Shown: positions 23,799-31,339, numbered from the stretch's first letter. The stretch is 33,656 nt of DNA from a virus (IMGVR_UViG_3300013006_000078:1-33656), one strand, 5' to 3'. Made by a program: numbers and translations. The notes: generated from the sequence alone by a model not told the origin.

Positions 23799-24526
23799 TG
23801 TGCTAGTATAGCACGTTCAAGTTCAATAATCAAGCTATCGCGGAGAACCGCATGTCCTTTTTCATTTGGGTGCCCTTGAGGGGCAAACAAATCATCATTG
23901 TTGGCACATGAGCGTAACACATGATCCAGTGATTGTGTTGGCCAAATAAGTGTTGAGCATGGCATGTTTAGTATGCTAAACATGGTGTTAAACTGCAACA
24001 AAGTTCCTGTTTCATATCTTGACTGCCCTTCGAAAAACAGCACTGTTTGTTGGTAATTCAATTTGTGTACTGCATCACAATCGGTTAATACCATGTGATG
24101 TTTGACCATTTGTGTCCATGTGGAATTAGGGCCTGCTCCACCGCCATGGATCCAAGCATTGTGAACAAATCGATTCCAAGGAGGATCATTAGAATAGGCC
24201 ACATGATCGGGATTGTAAAATGTTTGTCTGTTGGGATCAGTTAATCCAACCAGTACTGCGCATCGGTCAAGCGTGATAGTTTCGTGTTCGCGCCACCAAA
24301 GGTAAGTCCAAATAGTACTTTGCAAGCTGCCGCCTGGAATACCAAAGTTTTCTGTTGGCACTCCATAATGTGCGCCTAGCTGTCCAAGAAAACATTTACC
24401 TTCACGATAAGGTACATTTTCTATTATAACTGGGTGTGCATGTTCATGTGTGGTCAATTTGGGATCAAGCAGTTCGTCGCCCCAGATCCACGAATCTCCA
24501 AATGCTACAATTTTATCAAATTTCAT
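23795..24526 (-). CDS. SGNH/GDSL-type hydrolase
   Basis: This 243-residue protein shows the SGNH blocks in order: FGDSWIWG near residue 9 (nucleophile Ser12), GIPGGSLQ (oxyanion Gly), VLVGLTDPNRQ (block III, with Asp-Pro-Asn in place of the usual GxND), and FAPQGHPNEKGH near residue 215 (catalytic His). These enzymes are esterases acting on acetylated sugars, lipids or peptides. It has no signal peptide, so action on the virion, in the cytoplasm or on a tail-bound glycan is possible. The promoter of the primase lies inside its 3' end. Its start overlaps the structural gene as ATGA. Confidence 0.8.
   Translation of the reverse strand: MKFDKIVAFGDSWIWGDELLDPKLTTHEHAHPVIIENVPYREGKCFLGQLGAHYGVPTENFGIPGGSLQSTIWTYLWWREHETITLDRCAVLVGLTDPNRQTFYNPDHVAYSNDPPWNRFVHNAWIHGGGAGPNSTWTQMVKHHMVLTDCDAVHKLNYQQTVLFFEGQSRYETGTLLQFNTMFSILNMPCSTLIWPTQSLDHVLRSCANNDDLFAPQGHPNEKGHAVLRDSLIIELERAILAQ
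23805..23833 (-). promoter_or_regulatory. Sigma-70 promoter for primase-helicase
   Basis: Minus strand: -35 TTGATT (23828-23833), 17-bp spacer ending in TGC, -10 TATACT (23805-23810), then 6 nt to the GTG start. The extended -10 (TGC before TATACT) and the spacing match the promoters at 28078-28106 and 31348-31376. An inverted repeat GTGCTA-N3-TAGCAC (23800-23814) overlaps the -10. Confidence 0.75.
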
Positions 24527-25311
24527 CTATACTGTATAAGATCAATATTACCGTTATTGATACCAAGTTCAAGCCTGATGTAAGGATGGTATCCTTCTAC
24601 GTTTATGCCCAAGCGTTCGGTGCTGTTAGTAAAATTTATCTGATCTACAGTGTTACCAGTTTTTAAATCTTCAAAGGCAACGTTGTACCATTCCTGATCG
24701 GTGTCTGGTGAGAAAGTTGCACCTTGCACCTGTAGGTTACCGGTAAACTTCAATGAGTCCAGTTGGAAGGTGGTCAATCCTGCACCGTTGGTGCTTACAG
24801 TACTGGTATAGTATGTATTTCCTTGTGTGGGTTGTCCAGTAGGAATTGTTAGTATATCACTAGCAACAAATGCAGGATAAACTGAATCCACAATGTTAAT
24901 AACGCCGCGAGCGCCAGCTTGGTCATCTGTAAACACTGCTCGATCCAACACACCCGAGGATATTTCAAGACTCCAACTAGCAGGTTGTGCTTGAAAGTTT
25001 AGGGTTTCGGCTGAGGTAATTGTGACCTTGGCTCGTCCTAGAGTGCTGCTTAGACTCACCAGTTCTTTGGCAAACAAAAGATTTTGTCCGTCTTGGCTGA
25101 TCATTCTAAACATGAAAGTAGCACCTGTAATGTTTACAGGTTTCTGATCTTGATTTTGGAACTGGAACAATAAAACATTGTCCACTCCCAAGTTGAGAGT
25201 TAAATTTTTAGCGTACACTGGGTCCCACCTCCGGTCAAAAAATGCCCCCGTGATGTCCACCAATAATACCGTCTGGATTTGTTGATATAAATAGGCTGTG
25301 GTTGAATACAT
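24523..25311 (-). CDS. Baseplate/tail structural protein with BppU-like N-terminus (tentative)
   Basis: This 262-residue protein is beta-rich and Asn/Thr/Gln-rich. Residues about 30-130 (DPVYAKNLTLNLGVDN, then LLFQFQNQD, then GATFMFRMIS) resemble the N-terminal domain of phage baseplate upper proteins, which holds receptor-binding modules. The C-terminal half includes a strand-turn pattern (YYTSTVSTNGAG) and ends RLELGINNGNIDLIQYR. It has an ATG start with TAGGA 7 nt upstream and an ATAAATA late-type motif 16 nt upstream. It is coupled to the SGNH hydrolase by ATGA, so the hydrolase may be made with the tail proteins. Confidence 0.6.
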   Translation of the reverse strand: MYSTTAYLYQQIQTVLLVDITGAFFDRRWDPVYAKNLTLNLGVDNVLLFQFQNQDQKPVNITGATFMFRMISQDGQNLLFAKELVSLSSTLGRAKVTITSAETLNFQAQPASWSLEISSGVLDRAVFTDDQAGARGVINIVDSVYPAFVASDILTIPTGQPTQGNTYYTSTVSTNGAGLTTFQLDSLKFTGNLQVQGATFSPDTDQEWYNVAFEDLKTGNTVDQINFTNSTERLGINVEGYHPYIRLELGINNGNIDLIQYR

Positions 25312-25327
25312 AAAGGAGTCCTAGAGG

Positions 25328-25334
25328 TATTTAT
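25328..25334 (-). promoter_or_regulatory. Late-type promoter ATAAATA overlapping an opposite start codon
   Basis: ATAAATA on the minus strand lies 16 nt upstream of the ATG at 25311. It overlaps the ATG (25333-25335) of the plus-strand gene, so divergent use would be mutually exclusive. Confidence 0.5.
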
Positions 25335-25710
25335 GGGTGAAAACATGTTCCGTACTTTAAGCGAACATTATCCGTTTATTACAATGTGCATATATTCCAA
25401 CATGGAATACGTGGGCATTGTTCAAAACAGAGACGTTAACGTTACTACTATTTACGATTTTGGCAGCATAAATGCTGAAGCCGATCGTCGTGCCTTCTTG
25501 GATCTGGCAGCTACTTGGTGGTGGGAAAGCAACCGCAGTGTGCCTATTAACATATTTTTAAAGGTTGAATGGGAGAGATTTCGCCCCTGTTTAAAAACTT
25601 TTGCCAACAAAGATTTAGAAATAGTACACGGTCCTGTGTGCAGTCTCAATGACATTTCGCAGAGACGGAGCAAGCGTCGATCAATAACTCTAGTAAGAAA
25701 AATTGATTAA
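25333..25710 (+). CDS. Conserved phage hypothetical, lone plus-strand gene
   Basis: This 125-residue protein has an ATG at 25333 with AGAGG 5 nt upstream; a second ATG four codons later is possible. I recall close relatives in marine T4-like phages without a function. Features include a beta-rich start (FITMCIYSNMEYVGIVQNRD), a Trp-rich helix (LAATWWWESNRSVPINIF) and a basic C-terminus (RRSKRRSITLVRK) that could bind nucleic acid. Its TAA stop shares a TTAA palindrome with the stop of the convergent DnaE-like gene. Confidence 0.75.
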   Translation: MGENMFRTLSEHYPFITMCIYSNMEYVGIVQNRDVNVTTIYDFGSINAEADRRAFLDLAATWWWESNRSVPINIFLKVEWERFRPCLKTFANKDLEIVHGPVCSLNDISQRRSKRRSITLVRKID

Positions 25711-26267
25711 TTCAACAAATTCATATGTAATGCTACCAAGGCCGCATAACTTACTGCGTGTGCCTTTTTAAAAGTATAGCCCCGACTATCATTTCCGTCC
25801 CACACCGAGTCAAATACATCACGCCAGGATTGTTTTTGCAAGTGTGCTTTGCCTGGTCTAATGATACTAATAAATGCTGCCATCTGTTGTGTGTTTGTTG
25901 GGCGCATGCTCTGCAATAATTCAGTGTAGTTGCCCACGTGCACCAGTTGGCCTGACCAAACAGCATCTTGCCACAATCGATCCCAAGGCGGGGTAGCTGC
26001 CAGCATTTGATTGTAGTGTTCAGGGCTTTTGATCAATTGATACACACTCATGTTCAAGAAGTCTATTTTAAAATAGCCACGAGCCTCTGCGGTTTCATAG
26101 TCTATGGCTGCACAGTTGTTCAAAACATCTTGTGGGATATCTGTAACATACACACCTGAGTTATGGCGTCGCACACAACCGTCAACTGTTTGTCTTGCTG
26201 GAATATGTTTGATCAAGCTAAGTGCTTGATCTCGATTGGCAAAATCAATGTCAATATCTGCGCTCAT
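25707..26267 (-). CDS. Miniature DnaE-like protein (DNA polymerase III alpha palm motifs)
   Basis: This 186-residue protein carries, in the order found in bacterial DnaE, short versions of its hallmark motifs: DIDIDF (Asp6/Asp8 where DnaE has PDFDIDF), RRHNSGVYVTDIP (like KHAGGVVIAP), EARGYFKIDFLNM with Asp69 (like GLVKFDFLGL, third catalytic Asp), IIRPGK (like YRPGP), and SRGYTFKKAHAVSYA (like GYGFNKSHAAAYA). DnaE needs over 1,000 residues for these, so large insertions are missing. Polymerase activity is doubtful; it may be a nucleotidyltransferase, a decoy or a DNA-binding relic. ATG 26267 overlaps the upstream stop (TAATG) with AGG 6 nt before it. Two in-frame codons upstream are possible. 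Confidence 0.7.
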   Translation of the reverse strand: MSADIDIDFANRDQALSLIKHIPARQTVDGCVRRHNSGVYVTDIPQDVLNNCAAIDYETAEARGYFKIDFLNMSVYQLIKSPEHYNQMLAATPPWDRLWQDAVWSGQLVHVGNYTELLQSMRPTNTQQMAAFISIIRPGKAHLQKQSWRDVFDSVWDGNDSRGYTFKKAHAVSYAALVALHMNLLN

Positions 26268-26941
26268 TACCATCCTGCCTTGGTCAATATATCTCGTGTG
26301 TACTCGGTGTCGGCCACGTAGTCACAAAACTTTTTCTGCCAAAAATCACTGTCAATAATTGTCCAAATCATAGAAATTTGTCCGGGGTTTAGTCTAGTCA
26401 AGAACTCCTGTCCTGATGCACAATTATACACTACCCAGGGGCTTATGCGACCTGAAACAATGGCATAGCATATTGTATTGTCATTGCCATATCGTAAAAA
26501 GTCATGTGCTGGATTATCAGTTTCTTCGCTCCAGGTAATGCTGTGTTCAATTGCACGTGACAGTGCGTCGGATATGTTTTCATTGCGCAAGTAATCAGCT
26601 AGGTATTCTGTATAAACACTGTCTCGGCACCAGTTGTCAATTTTTTTGTTTTTCTTGACCACCCAATCTATAAATCTAGACACATTCACAGCACGTATAG
26701 ACACACAATAACGTCCAAATTTTACAAACGCCTTGTAGTAAGGGGATTTAGCAAAGTCGTCAAATGTTTTTAGTCGAGCTGATCCTTGACTGATTTCGTA
26801 AAATCTCAAGTACGCCTGCAATCCCAGTTGAACTCCAACTTCTGACTGTTCTTGATGTCGACGCCTGGCCTCGCACACATGAACTGCTAGACTAGTTTCT
26901 TTTATAAAATCTTTTTCACAGTAACGACATTGGTAAGTCAT
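26267..26941 (-). CDS. Zinc-finger protein, conserved in marine T4-like phages
   Basis: This 224-residue protein begins with a treble-clef or C2H2-like finger: Cys5, Cys8, His21 and Cys23 or His29 (YQCRYCEKDF, then AVHVCEARRRH). The remaining 190 residues are helical with many aromatics (YLRFYEISQGSA, FVKFGRYCVSIRAV) and no known domain. I recall the family from cyanophages, function unknown. It is coupled at both ends: ATGA with the upstream gene and TAATG with the miniature DnaE-like gene. A DNA-binding partner role for that protein is inference. Confidence 0.7.
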   Translation of the reverse strand: MTYQCRYCEKDFIKETSLAVHVCEARRRHQEQSEVGVQLGLQAYLRFYEISQGSARLKTFDDFAKSPYYKAFVKFGRYCVSIRAVNVSRFIDWVVKKNKKIDNWCRDSVYTEYLADYLRNENISDALSRAIEHSITWSEETDNPAHDFLRYGNDNTICYAIVSGRISPWVVYNCASGQEFLTRLNPGQISMIWTIIDSDFWQKKFCDYVADTEYTRDILTKAGW

Positions 26942-27387
26942 TTATCCTGACCCAGATCCTTGAGGTGAGCATCAATATCTTTCTGTGACACAAGATGGCT
27001 TAGTGTTTCTGCGTCACTGCCTTTCATGTTGGGGTACAAATTCATCAGTTGTTTTTTCTTTGTACCAGCATTGGCTTTGTTGCCATCTTTCTTTTTGGGA
27101 GAAATCCATTGGTGTTTGAATGTTCCCATGCCTGGACTCACTGCTGTAGCACACAACCATTGCAGTTTAGGATGACGATTTATGGTAAAAAAATGTTTGT
27201 TGAGATAGTGATTACAGCTTTGTAAATAGTATTCTTGAAGTGCTTGACTACCTTGCACAGCCGACCCCCACCGAATCATCAAGTAGTTGCTGAACTTCTT
27301 GCGTTCCTCATCTGTTAGGCTATCGTAAAAGTCTCGATCTTTTCCGTCAAGACATGCCATCTCGTTGTGTATGCTAAGTTTATCCAT
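26938..27387 (-). CDS. Conserved phage hypothetical (149 aa)
   Basis: The protein begins with a helical segment (FYDSLTDEERKKFSNYLMIRWG), then a His/Cys/Trp-containing middle (SCNHYLNKHFF, PKLQWLCATAVSP), a Lys-rich loop (KKKDGNKANAGTKKK) and a helical C-terminus. It resembles replication-region proteins of marine T4-like phages by memory only. It is not similar to T4 gp62 or UvsY as far as I can see. It overlaps the small coiled-coil gene upstream by 8 nt and the zinc-finger gene by ATGA. Confidence 0.65.
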   Translation of the reverse strand: MDKLSIHNEMACLDGKDRDFYDSLTDEERKKFSNYLMIRWGSAVQGSQALQEYYLQSCNHYLNKHFFTINRHPKLQWLCATAVSPGMGTFKHQWISPKKKDGNKANAGTKKKQLMNLYPNMKGSDAETLSHLVSQKDIDAHLKDLGQDK

Positions 27388-27568
27388 TGCGTCGATTAAT
27401 CATTGCAGTTGCATCATCGACTCTTGCCTTGAGTCTCTTTAGTTCTCTTTCAAGAAAGTCAATACGGCTATTCTGTGCTTTTATTAATTCTTTAAGCTCT
27501 ATACTGTGATCAGTTTTTTGCTCAACTGCAACTTTCACCGGGGGTCCACTTTTTTCGTATTGTTCCAT
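27380..27568 (-). CDS. Small coiled-coil protein
   Basis: The protein is 62 residues from ATG 27568. The N-terminal 20 residues are polar and Pro-containing; residues about 24-58 form a clear heptad coiled coil (ELKELIKAQNSRIDFLEREL). It probably oligomerises or acts as an adaptor; I recall similar short proteins in cyanophages. It starts 2 nt after the upstream stop and overlaps the next gene by 8 nt. Confidence 0.65.
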   Translation of the reverse strand: MEQYEKSGPPVKVAVEQKTDHSIELKELIKAQNSRIDFLERELKRLKARVDDATAMINRRNG

Positions 27569-27570
27569 GA

Positions 27571-28071
27571 TTACCAAGCCTTGTTATAATCGACTATTTC
27601 GCAATTTCTACTTACATCTTTTACAAAATACACACAGTCAGGATTTGCATGATCTGACAGCGGAACCGCTAGCATTTGTCCGTTTTTGAGTTTGGGCGCA
27701 TACCATGTGACTTCATGATACACATCTACAATTTCAATATCAGGAAAACTGGGCCTAAAACTGCTCAAGGGATTGAATTGAAATACTTTGAACCCTCGAT
27801 CATTGATTGATGTTAACGGAAGTACTTCCAGGTCCCCCACGTCGGGCTCGCCAATGAGTATTTGCCAGTCCATGGGCATCTTGACGGTGTCCTCGCCTAT
27901 ACGCAATATCAATGCAGGAGCCGAAAAGCTTTCCAAAAAGATCAATGGTATGTAATAATAGTCAGGATTAGAAGTGTCTGAATTATCTAGTATGGCAAAC
28001 CTCATGTCATCTACCTCTTCCGGCAGTGTGTCAAGGTTGTAGGACTGATTGTCTAGTGTTAGTATTCTCAT
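27571..28071 (-). CDS. Conserved phage hypothetical driven by a leaderless-type promoter
   Basis: This 166-residue protein is beta-rich, with acidic N-terminal segments (LPEEVDDMRFAILDNSD), a PLIFLESF strand, GEPDVGDLEVLPLTS, and a C-terminus VYFVKDVSRNCEIVDY. I recall close relatives in marine T4-like phages with no function assigned. Its ATG lies 6 nt beyond the -10 of a near-perfect sigma-70 promoter (28078-28106), which predicts a leaderless mRNA. The promoter and position next to uvsW suggest early expression. It heads the unit that includes the coiled-coil, zinc-finger and DnaE-like genes. Confidence 0.75.
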   Translation of the reverse strand: MRILTLDNQSYNLDTLPEEVDDMRFAILDNSDTSNPDYYYIPLIFLESFSAPALILRIGEDTVKMPMDWQILIGEPDVGDLEVLPLTSINDRGFKVFQFNPLSSFRPSFPDIEIVDVYHEVTWYAPKLKNGQMLAVPLSDHANPDCVYFVKDVSRNCEIVDYNKAW

Positions 28072-28077
28072 GAGTGT

Positions 28078-28106
28078 AGTATAGCAGGTATAATTGTAAA
28101 TGTCAA
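28078..28106 (-). promoter_or_regulatory. Consensus sigma-70 promoter (TTGACA-17-TATACT)
   Basis: Minus strand: -35 TTGACA (28101-28106), 17-bp spacer ending in TGC (extended -10), -10 TATACT (28078-28083), then ACACTC and the ATG at 28071. The -35 overlaps the uvsW stop codon. Five or six of six consensus bases match at each hexamer. Confidence 0.85.
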
Positions 28107-29569
28107 ATTTTCATCCATTCCAACTTCTCTTGTGTGAAAGGATAGTTGGCTTCCTTGTAGAACTGTTTGCGTTTGGTCAAGTGACGCTTGGCAAACTTAC
28201 ATGTTGATGTTATGTCCCAGATTTGAACATGGTCTTTGTCTTCTGCTTTGCGTATGCCACGCCCAATGCTTTGTATAACGCGGACAAAGCTTTTGCCGGG
28301 TTCCACAAGAACCAAATTAAAAATCCTAGGAATATTAATGCCCACAGCGGCAACACCGTAAGTGGCCACAATAATCTTATCAACGCTGTCTGCAACCTGA
28401 TCATATTCATCTTGTCTGTCTTTGGCCTTGGTTGCCCCGGACACAAATACTGATTTATCCCCTAGGCGTTCTACCAATTGGCGACCACACTCGGTACGGT
28501 CTACCAAGACCAAGGTATTGCCAGTTAAATTAACTTGTTGTATTAGATTGGCCATTGTGTCTAGTCGGCCAGATTCTTCCAACAGATATTTAAGCTCACT
28601 CTGATAATCATTGTACTCTACATGATCTACCAACTGTACAATATTCACGTGACACTGTGCTAGCACACCCCGATCCTGCAGTTCGCTGGCAGCAAGTCGG
28701 CTAATAACCGGCCCTAGACTAACCAACAAGCTTACACTTTCAAATTTTTCTTTGGGTATTGTGCCAGTCAGTCCCCAGCGAATAGGCACTCTTGCCATTA
28801 CGCCTGTTAACAAAGTTTTGAGTGCATCTGCTTTGGCCATGTGCACTTCGTCTACTATAACGCACACCACATCTTCCATGAAGTCTTGTATGGTGAATTC
28901 TGCCTTGCCCGACTTGGTATCCTTTAACAAGTTGTTTAGGCTTTGCCAAGTACAAATGGTATGTGTCTTGCCATATTCTTTTCTGTCACCAAAGTACACG
29001 CCCACATGCAAGCCCAAGTTAACATAATCTTTTTCTGTTTGTGTAACCAAGCTCTTGTTGGGCACAATAATAATGCTTCGACCATAGGGTTCAATTCTAC
29101 TGCTCAAGGCAGCAGTCATAACAGTTTTGCCTGCACCTGTGGCCACTTCCTGAATGCATTGTGGGTTGTTCAAGTAGTTGTTGACAATTTCAACTTGGTA
29201 GTCTCGCATCATGACTGTTTCACCAGCTTGAGGATGTCCTTTGGGCCAGAACTTGTGAGCAAATGATGTTTCTTCAAATGGCTCAAAGTCAAACGACACC
29301 GAATAGTCACGCTGATCATCAAGCTCAATGTCATAATTGTATTGTTCAAGCACAGGAATAATTTCAGGCAACAAGTTGGTAAATGTACTACCACCCAGTT
29401 GGAAGTAGGCTATTTTGCCGTCCCAGCGGCCCAGTCTCACAGCTGGCAAATATCTTGCATAAGGTATTTCGTATTTGAATTGTTTGGTCAATCGCTGACG
29501 CATGTCCAAGTCAAGACCTTCAATCTTGATATTGACTTCATCTTTAATTACTATGGTCGCTGTTTTCAT
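28103..29569 (-). CDS. uvsW: UvsW-like SF2 DNA/RNA helicase
   Basis: The protein is 488 residues from ATG 29569, which overlaps the preceding stop as ATGA; an ATG at 29599 is less likely because it overlaps 34 nt. An N-terminal about 110-residue domain precedes the helicase core, as in T4 UvsW. Core motifs are ATGAGKT (143-149), DEVH (240-243), LTGTIPKE, a SATKAKDRQ segment and QSIGRGIRK near residue 440 (arginine fingers). UvsW unwinds branched DNA and R-loops, switching T4 from origin- to recombination-dependent replication. The family and length fit well. Confidence 0.93.
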   Translation of the reverse strand: MKTATIVIKDEVNIKIEGLDLDMRQRLTKQFKYEIPYARYLPAVRLGRWDGKIAYFQLGGSTFTNLLPEIIPVLEQYNYDIELDDQRDYSVSFDFEPFEETSFAHKFWPKGHPQAGETVMMRDYQVEIVNNYLNNPQCIQEVATGAGKTVMTAALSSRIEPYGRSIIIVPNKSLVTQTEKDYVNLGLHVGVYFGDRKEYGKTHTICTWQSLNNLLKDTKSGKAEFTIQDFMEDVVCVIVDEVHMAKADALKTLLTGVMARVPIRWGLTGTIPKEKFESVSLLVSLGPVISRLAASELQDRGVLAQCHVNIVQLVDHVEYNDYQSELKYLLEESGRLDTMANLIQQVNLTGNTLVLVDRTECGRQLVERLGDKSVFVSGATKAKDRQDEYDQVADSVDKIIVATYGVAAVGINIPRIFNLVLVEPGKSFVRVIQSIGRGIRKAEDKDHVQIWDITSTCKFAKRHLTKRKQFYKEANYPFTQEKLEWMKI

Positions 29570-30108
29570 GTTGTCAATCCGGTTTGCTGTTGCAACCATG
29601 CATGGTATATGTTTGCATCTACTGTGGGCACTAGTTGGAGTAAATCTTCCACCGCATGTCCTGTTACAATACGTTCAAGTTGTATTATACGCTGAGTTTT
29701 GGTTTTAATCAAGCTGGAAAAGTCCCGCATTACTTGTGCATATCCTGACACATCTTGTGCACCGCATGACTCAACCATTTCTTGCCACACTTGTGGTCGG
29801 TGTAACTGCTGAAATCTTGTGGCTGCCCATAAAGCAGTGCCCCAATTCTCAACTGTGATGGCAATAAAGTCATGTGCCTGGCGCACATGGTATTCTAAAT
29901 CATGGCTAGGTACGCTATTCCAATGATGGGATGTCCGGTCAAGGTACTGATTGCGTTCCCAATCACTAGCAAACAGGTGTGTCTTTTTCAATAAACTACG
30001 ATCGGGTGCTAGATGTAGTGTGTTATTTACTATGGCTTCTCGGGGATCAATCATGGCAGTAACAAGATCGCCGCATGCGCCGCCATTATAACACACAATT
30101 TCGATCAT
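29566..30108 (-). CDS. Hypothetical protein upstream of uvsW
   Basis: This 180-residue protein starts with a strand and Gly-rich loop (IEIVCYNGGACGDLVTAMID), loosely like a degenerate nucleotide-binding loop. The rest is helical with Trp/His-rich segments (HHWNSVPSHDLEYHVRQAHD, WGTALWAATRFQQL). The family is unknown. ATGA overlaps at both ends tie it to the methyltransferase-like gene and uvsW. The group 29566-31339 appears to run as one unit from the promoter at 31348-31376. Confidence 0.65.
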   Translation of the reverse strand: MIEIVCYNGGACGDLVTAMIDPREAIVNNTLHLAPDRSLLKKTHLFASDWERNQYLDRTSHHWNSVPSHDLEYHVRQAHDFIAITVENWGTALWAATRFQQLHRPQVWQEMVESCGAQDVSGYAQVMRDFSSLIKTKTQRIIQLERIVTGHAVEDLLQLVPTVDANIYHAWLQQQTGLTT

Positions 30109-30797
30109 GCAATTACTTCCCAGGGGCTACCTTGATATACAAACCAAAACTTTAGGTTGCCATTTGTGGTATCAGGATTTTCTAACATGTCATAATAGCC
30201 ATTTTCATCTGGCACTTTCCGTTCAAAGTCCACTGAATGCCATACCAACTCAAATCCATGTGCTGATAAATCAATTGCCCAATTTAAAAAATGTTGTTCC
30301 ATGTTGACAGTAAGTCTATTAACATACATTTGAGTATCTCGAAAACTGTAAAATACTCTGCACCCGGGGCGCATTATTTTGCTGTAATTAATTAAATGGT
30401 TGTTGAGTCCTTGCAATGTGACCCAATGGTCTCCACGATTGTTTACTACAGCAAAATTATCAGCACGAAAATTTACAGTATTTGCTATACCGGCACGGTC
30501 AAGACAGATATGTGCATCGGGATAAAAGGTTTTGACCACTGGATGCATTTCAATTACTTCTACGTCAGGGAATATGTCTCGTATGTAGTAGCCGGCACTG
30601 CCAAAAAACACTGTGGTGCCTGCTTGGCAATTTTTAAGTATAGAATAATCATATTCATCTAGTACTGCCAAATTGGGGTTCTTTCTGTTTGTTAACCAAT
30701 ACTGGTGCTTGAGTCGCCCTGCTCGATATCTAAAGTACTGAGTTTTCCAGTCAGTACGAATGTGCTGTTCATGAAAATGTTCTATTAGCTTTGTCAT
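30105..30797 (-). CDS. Methyltransferase-like hypothetical (tentative)
   Basis: The protein is 230 residues from ATG 30797 (ATGA overlap with the upstream gene); the in-frame extension to 30833 is less likely. A central Rossmann-like segment (TTVFFGSAGYYIRDIF, then DVEVIEMHP) has the Gly-X-Ala-Gly turn and acidic strand end typical of SAM-dependent methyltransferases. It is followed by VNFRADNF and MRPGCRVFYSFRD, similar to later strands of that fold. Residues 1-50 are basic and aromatic. The substrate is unknown; the canonical GxGxG is not intact, so the call is tentative. Confidence 0.5.
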   Translation of the reverse strand: MTKLIEHFHEQHIRTDWKTQYFRYRAGRLKHQYWLTNRKNPNLAVLDEYDYSILKNCQAGTTVFFGSAGYYIRDIFPDVEVIEMHPVVKTFYPDAHICLDRAGIANTVNFRADNFAVVNNRGDHWVTLQGLNNHLINYSKIMRPGCRVFYSFRDTQMYVNRLTVNMEQHFLNWAIDLSAHGFELVWHSVDFERKVPDENGYYDMLENPDTTNGNLKFWFVYQGSPWEVIA

Positions 30798-31339
30798 TTT
30801 TGAATGTAAAATAGTCTGTCGGGAATAACCCAAGTAAAGCTTTCCCCATGATCTACATAGTCCTGGCTAAGATCCAATATCTTGGTTTGGGGCAAACTTT
30901 TACGCAGCCATTGAGGAATGGCCAGTGTCAACTTGTCACTCAGTGTAGAGTCAATATAACTATTATCAATATTGATATAATGTCTATTCAAGCAAACAAA
31001 AAGATTTGGACATTGATTTAATAGAATGAGTATCTGTTCAACTAATACAGTACACGGATACCTACTGAATTTTTGATCTGTTATTACAACTAAGTCTGCT
31101 TGGTCCGGACTTGCAACACGATGGGTTTGATCAAAGTTCACAAACACATCAGTATCAGTTACAAAGTGCACACGTCGGAATTCATTTAAAACTATAAAAT
31201 CCTCAATTTGTTTTTCTCTACGCATACGCACTTCTTCTGTAAAAAACTTACGTTGGGTGGCGTTCCAGACACGAGCCCATTTGTAAAGGTTGCGAGGAGA
31301 TTCTATTTGTAATGATTTGCTGGGTTGGTTGATATTCAT
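30794..31339 (-). CDS. Hypothetical protein with leaderless-type sigma-70 promoter
   Basis: This 181-residue protein is not recognised. A basic helical N-terminus (ATQRKFFTEEVRMRREKQIEDF) leads into alpha/beta segments (VHFVTDTDVFVNF, ADLVVITDQKF, TVLVEQILILLNQC) suggesting a Rossmann-like fold. It has no membrane segment. Its ATG lies 8 nt beyond the -10 of a consensus promoter and has no ribosome site, so leaderless translation is predicted. It is the first gene of the run to uvsW and overlaps the next as ATGA. Confidence 0.65.
   Translation of the reverse strand: MNINQPSKSLQIESPRNLYKWARVWNATQRKFFTEEVRMRREKQIEDFIVLNEFRRVHFVTDTDVFVNFDQTHRVASPDQADLVVITDQKFSRYPCTVLVEQILILLNQCPNLFVCLNRHYINIDNSYIDSTLSDKLTLAIPQWLRKSLPQTKILDLSQDYVDHGESFTWVIPDRLFYIQK

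Noticed and set aside
26938-27387. Clamp-loader small subunit (gp62) or UvsY
   Set aside because: Position near replication genes invited it, but I see no sequence resemblance to the T4 proteins.
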